NCBI GenBank assembly: GCA_036365515.1
Contig: CM070874.1
Location: 166,299,797 to 166,363,796 of the forward strand
Direction: 5' to 3'
Source of the DNA: Torymus aiolomorphi
Lineage: Eukaryota; Arthropoda; Insecta; Hymenoptera; Torymidae
DNA: 64,000 nt
The translations under genes and the position numbers were made by a program. This document shows, piece after piece, positions 1-8,561 of this stretch. How positions within the stretch are numbered: the stretch's first letter is position 1; each line of letters begins with the position of its first letter. A model generated the notes under the pieces. The model had not been told where the DNA came from and searched no databases. It was given only the letters and a program-made list of their open reading frames with translations.

Positions 1-72
1 CACCGACTCTCACCCGTAATAAAAAGACCGTCAGACAAGTGAAGAAAAACTGGCTCAAATTTGACCTGGCGT

Positions 73-80
<8 letters not shown>

Positions 81-119
<39 letters not shown>
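81..119. repeat. (GA)n microsatellite
   Basis: Nearly pure GA dinucleotide run just upstream of the integrase ATG at 122. Open reading through it upstream (an RE-repeat peptide) is a low-complexity artefact, so I start the integrase at 122. Confidence 0.9.
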
Positions 120-120
<1 letters not shown>

Positions 121-121
121 A

Positions 122-1182
122 ATGGCTTACGAAAAGCAGTACTACGATCTCGAGCACGAGGCGGGCTACGCGGGCGCGCGGAATCTCCTGCGTTTGAACG
201 CAGCCAGCACAGAGGCGAAGAAGAAGAAAATTTACGACTGGCTGAGCAATCAAGACGCGTACACGCTTCATCACCCGATAAAAAGACGCTTTCCGCGACT
301 CACCTACAACGTGAGCAACGTCGACGACGTGTGGGAGTGTGATTTACTGCAGCTCACATCGATAAAGGATTACAACGACGGACACTGCTACATCCTCGTA
401 GTCGTCGATGTACTCGGCAAGTTTGCGTGGGTTGAACCATTGATGGATAAAACGGCGCGCAATGTTGCCGACGCATTCGAGCGCATTATCGACAGAGCAC
501 AACCACGTTTACCCTTGTGCGTGCAAACCGATCGAGGCAAAGAATTTACCGGTGCAGCGTTTCAAAAACTTCTTGACCGACGGGGAATTGACTTTCGCGT
601 CGCCAGGAATCCCGATATCAAGGCAGCAGTCGTCGAGCGCCTCAACAGGACACTGCGCGAGCGAATCTGGCGATATTTTTCCCACCAAAACACCAAACGA
701 TATATCGACGTTTTACAAAAATGCGACCCGCCGACGTTGACATCTACAACGCCGCGCAGGCGCGAGAAAACTTGACCAAGCGCGCGAGCTCCAATTATCG
801 GTGGCGACGACGGCAGTGCCACCACCACCACCACCGCGTCGGCGCGACACATGGTAAATTCAATGTGGGAGACCTCGTGCGCATCAGTCGAACAAAAAAC
901 ACCTTCGAGCGCGGATACGAGAACAATTTCAGCGAGGAAATTTTTAAGATAGCGCGCGTATCGCGACGGCAAGGGCTGCACACGTACATTCTTCGGGACT
1001 TGAACGACGAGATCATAGACGGCTTCTTTTACAAAGAGGAACTCGTACGCGTCGGGCGCGAGCGTCTGGCGCCCGATAAGAATTTCAAGATCGAACGCGT
1101 CGTGCGCGAGAGAGGGCGCGGCGCCAACAAGCAGCTGCTTGTCAAGTGGCTCGGCTATCCGGATAAATTTAATTTTGGGTAA
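122..1182 (+). pseudogene. Polinton/Maverick retroviral-type DDE integrase with chromodomain, frameshifted
   Basis: Integrase that would insert the Maverick element into chromosomal DNA. From ATG 122 the first frame runs 217 codons to 775. Its catalytic triad is visible: D74 (in WECD), D137 (in QTDRGKEF) and E172 (in VVERLNRT), with 34 residues between the last two, as in retroviral-type integrases. At about 720 the frame breaks. The second piece (frame of 721-1182) starts downstream of where the core should continue, so a short stretch appears to be deleted as well as frameshifted. The second piece carries an SH3-like tail and the start of a chromodomain (FKIERVV...LLVKWLGYPDKF), which stops early at 1182 through a further frame change. 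A C-terminal chromodomain is normal for Polinton integrases. The call is firm; the gene is dead as read. Confidence 0.85.
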
Positions 1183-1227
1183 AAGCTAGTCAGCTCGAAA
1201 AATCGCGTAAAAAGCAAGCAAGCAAGC

Positions 1228-2046
1228 ATGGACACGTACGAAGATTTTTACATGGTGCTGCCTAGCAACAGCAGTATGAATTACTTTCCCGATAATAAAA
1301 CTAGCTGCTTCACGACGCACTTACCGCGCGAGATCAAATTACACGGCGAATGGCTCGTCGGGCTGGTGGAAATACACGTGCCATGCAGCGTCGTACATTT
1401 TCAAGAGGAGGACGCCTTCTACAAGTTTTCCACGTACGACGACGACGACGACGCGCAACTCGTGGAGGAAAAATATTGTAATATACCCGTTGGAATTTAT
1501 GACTCACTCTTTGAGCTGGCGGACGCGATAAACAGCTCGAATGAAACCTATCGGCATCAAATGCTCGAACCCGTTAAAACACGTCGCGGCTATTACGCGA
1601 TAAGGCGCAAGTGCGACTGTGCACAGCTACACGAGACTTATTTCAACGAAAAAATGCGTCGTATATTTGGCTTCGATGACACTCCGGAGAAGCAAAAAAT
1701 ACCTTTTACCACTCTAAATGACGAGGGCAAAAGGGACATAGTCGCCGCGAGACCTGCATCGCTCTCTCGAGCAATTCCCGACCAGCTGTATGTTTACACA
1801 GACATATGCGAACCCTACACAGTGGGGGATACCCAAGCGGCACTCTTGCGCATAGTTTCCATGGATACCTTTAAATTCAGATATGGATGCAGCACTGTCC
1901 AGCGCTTCGCACCCGCTTACTACATACCGCTTCTCTATCACAATTTTAATAATGTTATTATAGATATAAGAGATCAGCACGGGCGGCGCATACCATTCGA
2001 GTATGGTACGTTGACGGTGACGCTACACTTTAGGCGCAATCGCTAA
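1228..2046 (+). CDS. Polinton-associated capsid protein, probable penton-type minor jelly-roll protein
   Basis: Intact 272-residue ORF starting at ATG 1228. The N-terminus (YEDFYMVLPSNSSM, then LHGEWLVGLVEIHVP near residues 40-55) matches the layout of a protein that accompanies the major capsid gene in animal Mavericks. I infer it is the single jelly-roll (penton/vertex) minor capsid protein, from its place in the virion gene block and its predominantly beta-like, signal-free sequence. There is an acidic DDDDD run near residue 72. It stops one base before the next gene's ATG region (ATG at 2048), so the two are tightly packed. No frameshift is visible, unlike its integrase and major capsid neighbours. 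The family assignment is fairly sure; the exact virion role is inference. Confidence 0.6.
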   Translation: MDTYEDFYMVLPSNSSMNYFPDNKTSCFTTHLPREIKLHGEWLVGLVEIHVPCSVVHFQEEDAFYKFSTYDDDDDAQLVEEKYCNIPVGIYDSLFELADAINSSNETYRHQMLEPVKTRRGYYAIRRKCDCAQLHETYFNEKMRRIFGFDDTPEKQKIPFTTLNDEGKRDIVAARPASLSRAIPDQLYVYTDICEPYTVGDTQAALLRIVSMDTFKFRYGCSTVQRFAPAYYIPLLYHNFNNVIIDIRDQHGRRIPFEYGTLTVTLHFRRNR

Positions 2047-2047
2047 C

Positions 2048-2560
2048 ATGGCACATTATACTCGCTATTACGACGAACAGATCGGGGGTGGCGTGAGAAA
2101 CGTTTTTGCCGGCTCGCCATTTCAGAGGGGCCGAGGTGTAGGCGCGTGGCTAGGTGGCCTCTTTCGCCGCATTCTGCCATATATCACGAGCGGCGCTAGG
2201 GCAGTGGGTAAGGAGACGCTGCGCGCAGGTATAAAAGTTCTCGACGACGTTGCCAACACAGGGAGCAGTTTCAAGGAGGCTGTAAAAACGAGGGCCCGTG
2301 AATCGGGTCGAAATCTCAAGCGTAAAGCGGCCGAGAAAATAGCAGAAGTTATGAAAGGTTCAGGCTATAAAACAACCAACCGAGTCAAACGTCGACGTCA
2401 GTCGCGAAAGTCACGCGGCCCCGTTCGCACCGTGCGCCCCAAACGCAAGAGGACCATAAAAGTGCCAGCATCCGGCGGACGAAAATCGCGCAAAGGAGGT
2501 AGAAAAAAACGCAAAACACCGACGTTTCGAAGCGTTAGCGATATTTTCGGGCCAAAGTAA
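2048..2560 (+). CDS. Basic Polinton virion-core protein with adenain-type cleavage site (pVI/pX-like)
   Basis: 170-residue ORF, intact, start ATG 2048. Residues 12-16 read IGGGV, which fits the adenovirus-type protease consensus (M/I/L)-X-G-G|X, with predicted cleavage after G15. A glycine-rich, amphipathic-looking segment follows (about 24-60), then a long Lys/Arg-rich tail (about 85-160) with several KR clusters suited to DNA binding or nuclear import. This resembles small basic core or membrane-lytic precursor proteins of adenovirus-like virions. The matching protease is encoded at 4793-5350 on the same strand. It lies between the two capsid genes, as expected for a virion block. The function is inferred from composition, site and context; I see no enzymatic motif. 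Confidence 0.6.
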   Translation: MAHYTRYYDEQIGGGVRNVFAGSPFQRGRGVGAWLGGLFRRILPYITSGARAVGKETLRAGIKVLDDVANTGSSFKEAVKTRARESGRNLKRKAAEKIAEVMKGSGYKTTNRVKRRRQSRKSRGPVRTVRPKRKRTIKVPASGGRKSRKGGRKKRKTPTFRSVSDIFGPK

Positions 2561-2577
2561 ATAGAAAAAAATAGAAA

Positions 2578-3910
2578 ATGTGTTTCTTACACTGCAACTC
2601 GTCAGAGTGTATGTCGAGCGAGCTTGATCTTTTACACTCCCCGCGACTCAAACTTCGATCGAAGGCAGCAGTTTTCTGAACTATAAGCCCGTGTCGTCGA
2701 TCAGCGATGAAGGCGACGCGCCGATCGAATTTGTCGTACCCAGCGCCAGCGAGCATTACATCGATCTCGCGCACACCATGCTGTACGTAAAGGCACAGAT
2801 ATTACCGATCGCCGATCCCGACGTGAATTTAAAAGTTGCGCCCGTAAACAACCTTCTTCACTCAATGTTCAATCAAATCGATATTTTTCTCAATCAAAAA
2901 CTTGTCTCGCCGCCAAACAACGCGTATCCCTACAGAGCTTACATCGAGTCGCTGTTGAGTTATTCACCGGCAGCCAAAGAGTCTCATCTGACGGCTAGCC
3001 TCTGGTACGATGACACACCGGCTTGCTTCGAGGCGACCCCACAAAATCAAGGAGCGGGCTCTAACAAGGGCCTCATCAATCGTCAAAACTATACGCTCGG
3101 CGGAAAGACATTCGACATGATTGGCCATCTGCACTGCGACTTGTTTAATCAAGATAAAATGCTTATCAATGGTGTCGAAATGCGCGTGCGCCTAGTGCGG
3201 AGCAAAGACGCCTTTGTCTGATGGACAGCACAGACGATGGACAATTTGGCATAAGGATAAAAGAAGCTACGCTCATTATTCGTCGCGTGAAAATAAACCC
3301 CGGTATTTTAATCGGGCACGCCAATACTTTGGCCAAGGCAACTGCCAAGTATCCCATAACGCGCGTCGAAATCAAAACTTTCACGCTTCACGCCGGTATA
3401 CACGGCGACAGCATCGATAATGCAATTCTAGGCCAACTGTCGAAACGCGTAATCATCGGTTTCGTAGATAACAGAGCGTTCAACGGAAATCGGCGACTTA
3501 ATCCTTTCAACTTTCAACACTTCGACATAAATTACCTCTCCCTCTACGTCGATGGTGTCCAAATTCCGAGCAAACCATTACAGCCACACTTTACCGGGAA
3601 CAATGCCTCGTTTATCGAAGCCTTTCAAACACTCTACTCGGGCACCGGTATACATTTCCTCAACGAGGGCCTCGGCATAAACAGAGCCAATTATTCACAA
3701 GGCTATTTTCTCACAGCTTTCGATCTCACGCCCGACTTATCGGCTCACTGTCACACGCACTGGAATCTCGTGCGGTCGGGTAGCGTGCGTATAGAAGTAG
3801 GCTTCGAAGTCGCGCCGACAACTACGATAAACTGTATTGTTTATACCGAATACGATAACATTCTCGAAATCGACTCCACTCGACAAATTTTATCGGATTT
3901 CAGTGCCTAA
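2578..3910 (+). pseudogene. Polinton double jelly-roll major capsid protein, broken by two frameshifts
   Basis: The gene family is that of C. elegans F54H12.2, the Maverick major capsid protein, recognised from several stretches (for example IEFVVPSASEHYIDLAHTML in the middle piece and VGFEVAPTT near the end). Three frames are needed: a short N-terminal piece from ATG 2578, a middle piece of about 2652-3221, and a 229-codon C-terminal piece at 3221-3910. The first break is near 2650. The second is a TGATG stop/start overlap at 3219-3223. Both look like single-base indels, because family-like sequence continues in the neighbouring frame with no gap. Together the pieces cover roughly 440 codons, a plausible full length. 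It probably formed the icosahedral shell; as read it is dead unless the breaks are assembly errors. Confidence 0.8.
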
Positions 3911-4090
3911 ATGCTGACGTCAGCACTACAGGTGGCGTCAGTCTCGCCGGACGTAAAAAGTGAGGGACAAAAGTGGTGGAGGGTGCGCTAACGACGTACG
4001 CTCTATGCCACCTCGCGTCACTTCGTTTTTTCTCTCGCACCCGGCAGCATACACGCACTTTTGCGCGCGCGCGCGCGCACCCCAAACAGC

Positions 4091-4681
4091 ATGGACTACG
4101 TAATAGATATTCAAGGCTTCCGTGATACCGAAAAAAAATTTTTGCCAAAGGAGGTGGCAATCATTTGTCTGCAGAAAAAAATTATGGATCACTGGATAGT
4201 ACAGCCGCCCTGCAGCTTCGATGACTTGCCTGATGAGGTTAAACAGACCAATACTTACTGCGCTGTTGACATTCATGGACTTCATTGGTTCGAGGGGGAA
4301 GTGAGTCTTCGCCAGTTGCATCGACATCTCTACAACATCGCCCGAGGGGCGAGAAGAATTTACGTACGCGGCGAGGAGAAGGCCCGCTACATCGAAACAC
4401 TATTTGGACGCTGTATATGTAACTTGGAGAAATACGCTTCTCCAACATTTGGCAAGTTCAACAGTATTTTTCCAAAAAACACCGTGTGCGCCACGCATTC
4501 GCAGAAAAAGCAAAAAGAATTTTGTGCCTTATACAAGGCTAATCAAATAAAGAAATGGCTACGCTCGCTACTACCCGAAGAATGGCGGCTTACTTCGAAG
4601 GAAAGGGTGAATAGTGAAATGTATTTTTCAGCGCTTCACGAGTACCACAGCAAGGAGAAGAAAAAACTCTGCGGATTGTAG
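4091..4681 (+). CDS. Conserved Maverick-associated protein of unknown function
   Basis: 196-residue ORF. I choose ATG 4091 (MDYVIDIQGF) because the upstream in-frame extension is a CG/CA-rich low-complexity run. The N-terminus holds a hydrophobic beta strand ending in an acidic residue (VIDIQGF), then FLPKEVAIICL. Further on come HGLHWFEG (about residues 65-72) and a helix with GEEKARYIETLFGR (about 95-108). This order recalls RNase H-fold 3'-5' exonucleases (Asp-led first strand, later conserved Asp/Glu and Lys), but I cannot place all catalytic residues, so no function is claimed. It sits between the capsid gene and the protease on the same strand. It is intact and lysine-rich at its C-terminus. 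Confidence 0.55.
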   Translation: MDYVIDIQGFRDTEKKFLPKEVAIICLQKKIMDHWIVQPPCSFDDLPDEVKQTNTYCAVDIHGLHWFEGEVSLRQLHRHLYNIARGARRIYVRGEEKARYIETLFGRCICNLEKYASPTFGKFNSIFPKNTVCATHSQKKQKEFCALYKANQIKKWLRSLLPEEWRLTSKERVNSEMYFSALHEYHSKEKKKLCGL

Positions 4682-4792
4682 AGAAATCATACGATGATGA
4701 TGACTACGAGGCAAAGATACAAATAGCAACGATTCGAATAGTTGCAACATATACTTCACAGCTGGCGGCGACTCTGCATCATTGTCTCAAGA

Positions 4793-5350
4793 ATGAACAC
4801 CCGAGAAATAACACGAGCCATCAGTGGGCTCGCTGCTAATTCGATCGGAGTCTACGCCGCTGACCATATACCATGGCGCTTGAGCCTTCCCGCAGCCGTC
4901 GTGACTAATATCGACACGGCGGATAAACCTGGATCTCACTGGGTGGCATTCTACCTAGATCGTCATGCAAGAGGCACCTACTTTGACAGCTACGATCTGG
5001 GACCAAAGTCGCGCTGGCATCTCGACCGACTCGGAAGAAATTGCAAGCGTCTCGTGTGGAACAAGAAAAAGTTGCAGAGCATCGATTCGAAAGTCTGCGG
5101 TGAATATTGTATTATGTTTTTGTATTTTATGTGTAGCGGGCGTAGTTTACGCACTTTTTGTCAAGTCTTTACGCGCGATTCTCGCGCGAACGACAAATTA
5201 GTTGCCAAGTTTTATGAAAATGTCAGGAGAAAAGGTCGCGATAAAAAACTAAGAAAACAAAAGAAAATGCGTCGCGTGAACAATTTTCCGCGGGCAACTT
5301 CCGCAGGGGCAGGATTTTGTATGCAATCGTGTAAACCATTGTCGCAATAA
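4793..5350 (+). CDS. Adenain-like cysteine protease (Polinton PRO)
   Basis: Virion maturation protease of the adenovirus/Ulp1-related C5/C48 group. From ATG 4793 the product is 185 residues. Visible active-site elements: His49 in GSHW, an acidic residue at Asp65 in YFDSYD, Gln96 in LQSID (oxyanion hole) and the nucleophile Cys102 in VCGEYC, followed by the expected hydrophobic helix. Spacing is like adenain. An in-frame TTG start 51 bases upstream (4742) is possible, but the ATG gives the usual short N-terminus. The C-terminal 40 residues are basic. Its likely substrate is the core protein encoded at 2048-2560, which carries a matching cleavage site. The ORF is intact. Confidence 0.85.
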   Translation: MNTREITRAISGLAANSIGVYAADHIPWRLSLPAAVVTNIDTADKPGSHWVAFYLDRHARGTYFDSYDLGPKSRWHLDRLGRNCKRLVWNKKKLQSIDSKVCGEYCIMFLYFMCSGRSLRTFCQVFTRDSRANDKLVAKFYENVRRKGRDKKLRKQKKMRRVNNFPRATSAGAGFCMQSCKPLSQ

Positions 5351-6388
5351 TGATGATGTCGCCGTTCTTTGTTCTATTGTATGGTGTTAATTTTAATGAT
5401 TTTTCTTCTTTGTGTGTATGAATAGTTTGTAGGCTTTTCTATGCGCTTTGTACTTTTAACATTTTAGTTTAATATCTCTGGAGCAAAACACATTCAATTT
5501 TAGTTTGTAAGTAATCAGTCCCGGTTGTACGCGCTGCTTTAAAATTTATGTAATCATAGTTTGTAAGTTTTTGTGTATTTTTACTATGTAAGTTTTTTTC
5601 TTAATAATCTGATCGATCGATTAAACTTTTTTTTAACAAAACGACTTCTTTCATTTATCGAACCCACACTCTTCCAGTAAATTATCCGATCCCCTTCGTT
5701 TCCTCGAAAAAAAAAAAGTAATAGTCGGGTTTCATTTTTGTTCACACACACACACACACGCGCGCATGACTAAAAACACGATGAAACGCGTTGCTTGCAA
5801 GTCTAGCCTTGGCTTTTCTTGGAATAGTTATCGATATTTACGCTCTGATCGCGTTTCTCTCTATTGAACAAAACTTATCTACACGTACGTGACTAAAATT
5901 GATGACCTCATTTCCGGTGTTACCGATGAACTCACGCGTAATAAAATACCTCTTGAACTACGATATGTATCGATTTATCAAAGGCACCGTTAAAATCGCG
6001 CTTATCGATAAATATTTTCAAAACAAAGATATCTTTCTCTTTGAGAATAATTTTTCGCACAAGGTCTTCCCCCACCACCACCACGCTCCAACAGCATGTA
6101 TACGTCGCGATCTGTCATTGGATAAATGCTTACCACCACCACCACCGCCACCCACTGCGCAAAGGAGGGAGGTACGCGCTCGTACGCGTATAGAGAACCA
6201 TAGGGCATCGCGAGCGGGATAATATAGTAGAAGCGCAGCAGCCGAAAGCACGACATCTCTACCGCCGAGCAGTATTTTCTTAAAAAGAAAGCACGAACCG
6301 CACTGTACACTATCTAAAAAAAAAACACATCATCTCGGGCGTTGCCGTCAGTATTTTTTTATTAAAAGTGCGCGTAAAAAGTGTTAAA
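5351..6388 (+). other. Non-coding spacer of the Polinton, AT-rich then with CCA-rich runs
   Basis: No supported gene. It holds T-rich stretches, a short (CA)n run near 5745-5762, a segment repeated at 7736-7882 (listed separately), and CAC/ACC-rich runs near 6070 and 6130. It probably contains the 3' UTR of the protease gene and the promoter of the next gene; I could not single out a promoter. Confidence 0.5.
5636..5806 (+). repeat. Diverged direct repeat, copy 1
   Basis: About 140-170 bp shared with 7736-7882 in the same orientation. Matching blocks include TCATTTATCGA, CCAGTAAATTATCC, TTTCCTCGAAAAAA, a C/T-rich to TTCACACA stretch, and AAACGCG followed by TTGCAAG/CTGCAAG. Each copy lies downstream of a Polinton ORF. 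Confidence 0.75.
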
Positions 6389-7312
6389 ATGAATCAAGAG
6401 AATATTCCGCACACGCTGCTATTCAGCACGTGCTACGCTCTCAATAAATCGCACTCAAAGTTTGTCTATCTCGGCTTACAATACTTCGGCAAACAGTTTC
6501 GCCCTGTTATTCAATTTGGCGGCAGCGTTTCACCTCACAAATACGTCACTATGGACAAACCTAGCTGGGAAAAATTCACGGAACATTTTGTCACCATTCA
6601 AGAATATCTGATCAACGAGAATCGAACACCTAGAAAAATCATCCTACCCGCCCACGACATTTCATTGATGCTCTGCTACAGCTCAAAAGCCGTATCCGTC
6701 AACCATAGTCGGGAAATTACACCACCTGACTTCTCGAGCTGCTACGAACACGAGGCCCAGGACTGGGATACCGCCGATGGACGCAGTCCCTGCCTCACGC
6801 ACGGCATAATACACGACGACGATACCGTCAGCACCACCAGCACCAGCACCACCAGCACCACCCCCACCACCGCCACCACCGCCACCACCACCGCTGCAGC
6901 CACCGACGACGACGAACCACCCAAAAAGAAGAGAAAGATCGACATTTTACCGAGTGTTGTGATGCAGTTAAAGACATTTGCGCACTTGAAAAAATTACGC
7001 GAGTGTATAAATTTTAGATTCAAACAACTAGAAAATATCGTGATATTTGTTAATTCCGCGGTAGAGTTAATTATTAATAACATCAAAATAAACATTCGTG
7101 TAAAAAACGACGAGAATATAATACACTCATTTTCTGACGGCATAACTTTTCTAAAAATATTCGACGAACTAAAAGAAAATTTAAAATCTAATGTGAACGA
7201 TCGCGTAGGTTATTCAAACTTTAGAGAAACCGACGTAGAGAGATTGTTTTTAGAACTTCGCACTCTGTATTTACACATTCTGGAAAAAGAAGTACACGAA
7301 AGCATCCAATAA
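6389..7312 (+). CDS. Polinton accessory protein with SV40-type nuclear localisation signal, function unknown
   Basis: 307-residue ORF from ATG 6389; an in-frame GTG at 6368 is less likely because ATG follows an A-rich context. Residues about 1-115 form a compact domain with no motif I recognise. About 145-175 is a Thr/Ser/Ala low-complexity linker made by ACC/CAC repeats, flanked by acidic DDD runs. Directly after it is PPKKKRKID, a classic monopartite nuclear localisation signal. The last ~110 residues look helical (LKKLRECINFRF, LRTLYLHILEKEV). It is on the same strand as the virion genes and is the last gene on this side. A nuclear role in replication or host interaction is possible, but nothing in the sequence settles it. 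Confidence 0.5.
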   Translation: MNQENIPHTLLFSTCYALNKSHSKFVYLGLQYFGKQFRPVIQFGGSVSPHKYVTMDKPSWEKFTEHFVTIQEYLINENRTPRKIILPAHDISLMLCYSSKAVSVNHSREITPPDFSSCYEHEAQDWDTADGRSPCLTHGIIHDDDTVSTTSTSTTSTTPTTATTATTTAAATDDDEPPKKKRKIDILPSVVMQLKTFAHLKKLRECINFRFKQLENIVIFVNSAVELIINNIKINIRVKNDENIIHSFSDGITFLKIFDELKENLKSNVNDRVGYSNFRETDVERLFLELRTLYLHILEKEVHESIQ

Positions 7313-7735
7313 ATACACATTATTCGCACATTTGATTTTTTACTTGCGTCATCATCATGCCCATCACCACCACCACCACCACATAAATATAAGTAAAGGA
7401 CAACACCGCGATAAAACAGTAAAGCTGCGATCCTCATCGAGACAACATCATGGGACCGCAAGATTCTGCCCGTTTTAAATCTTTTTCGACCAACACCCAC
7501 TCTTTCCCCAAAAAAGAAGGCTACTCCAGATACAGCTAGTCGTCACCACCATCATCATTAAAAACTAATAACACAACCAAAAATACTACACTATGACAGA
7601 CAGTCCACTACACACTCCTCGCGCCATTTACCTGTAAAATTTCTTAGTGTCTGCGTACACTATTATGTGTTATTTATGTAAATGTGTGTGTATGCATGTA
7701 TGGTGTGTTAATAAAATGTGATTTATGATTTTTTA

Positions 7736-7882
7736 CCAAAACAATTGTTTTCATTTATCGACCTCACATTCGTCCAGTAAATTATCCAATCCCTTTGTTT
7801 CCTCGAAAAAAATAATAATCGAATTTCCCCTTTTTTATTCACACATACGATTAAACGCGCTGCTACCTGCAAGCATATCCAT
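7736..7882 (+). repeat. Diverged direct repeat, copy 2
   Basis: Second copy of the segment at 5636-5806, about 2.1 kb away and same orientation. It follows the end of the NLS-bearing ORF by about 420 bp. Confidence 0.75.
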
Positions 7883-8224
7883 TTGTATATCTGTACCTTT
7901 CCCTCCCATCCACGCAAGCGAGCGCTTACTCATCTCTCTCTCGCTCACACCAAAACTCCCCACTCCTCTCGAGCCAAGCGGCTTGCAGGCACGCATACAC
8001 AAACGCACACAGCAGTACGCCCAAGCCACCCGGAGAGAGCACACGGGCGATCCACCACAGGCCCGCGCTCAGCGGGGTGCCAACTACCAGCACACGCGTG
8101 GCAAGTATAGCGTAGTCCGCCGCTCTACACTCACCGCTGCGAAGGAGTGGGGGCGTGATGACTGGTATAGCGCACCAATACCCTGCGCTGGCTGCGAAGG
8201 AGTGGGCCAGCAGGTTACGTCATG
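7883..8224. other. GC-richer spacer with short repeated words, possible Polinton edge
   Basis: No gene supported. CTCTCTCGCTCACAC-like sequence and repeated words (GCTGCGAAGGAGTGGG at about 8138 and 8190; TATAGCG four times) lead into an inverted-repeat element. The Polinton end should lie near here, but I could not identify a terminal repeat because its other end is outside the window. Confidence 0.35.
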
Positions 8225-8507
8225 ACCGCTATAGCGAGAACGGAGGTATCAGGTTACGGCGCCATCAAGTGGACACTTAAACAGGAGCTATACAGTAGCT
8301 CATTAACAATAGACTATTAATCATTGTTTATATAAATAAACAATAATTAACTACTGTTTTTGCTACTGTTTTGCTACTGTTTTGGCTACTGTTTATATAA
8401 ACAAACACTTAAGATAAGAGATGTTTATATAAACACTTCAGTCAAGTGCCCACTTGAAGATGACACCGGAAGTGTAACCTGATACCTATCTGTCTCGCTA
8501 TAGCGGT
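8225..8507. mobile_element. 283-bp MITE-like element with ~50-bp imperfect terminal inverted repeats
   Basis: Left end ACCGCTATAGCGAGA, then GGTATCAGGTTAC and CAAGTGGACACTT. The right end is the reverse complement of the same words (AAGTGCCCACTTG, GTAACCTGATACC, TCTCGCTATAGCGGT). The interior is AT-rich with repeated CTACTGTTTTG units and TTTATATAAACA words. No clear target duplication. Non-autonomous; family unknown. Confidence 0.75.
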
Positions 8508-8561
8508 ACACCTACTACTTAACATATATACATATTACAGAAATTGGTGAATTTGCAAATT

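Noticed and set aside
3219..3223. TGATG as a stop-start coupling between two separate capsid genes
   Set aside because: The two pieces form one known capsid family sequence without missing residues, so a frameshift within one gene is simpler.
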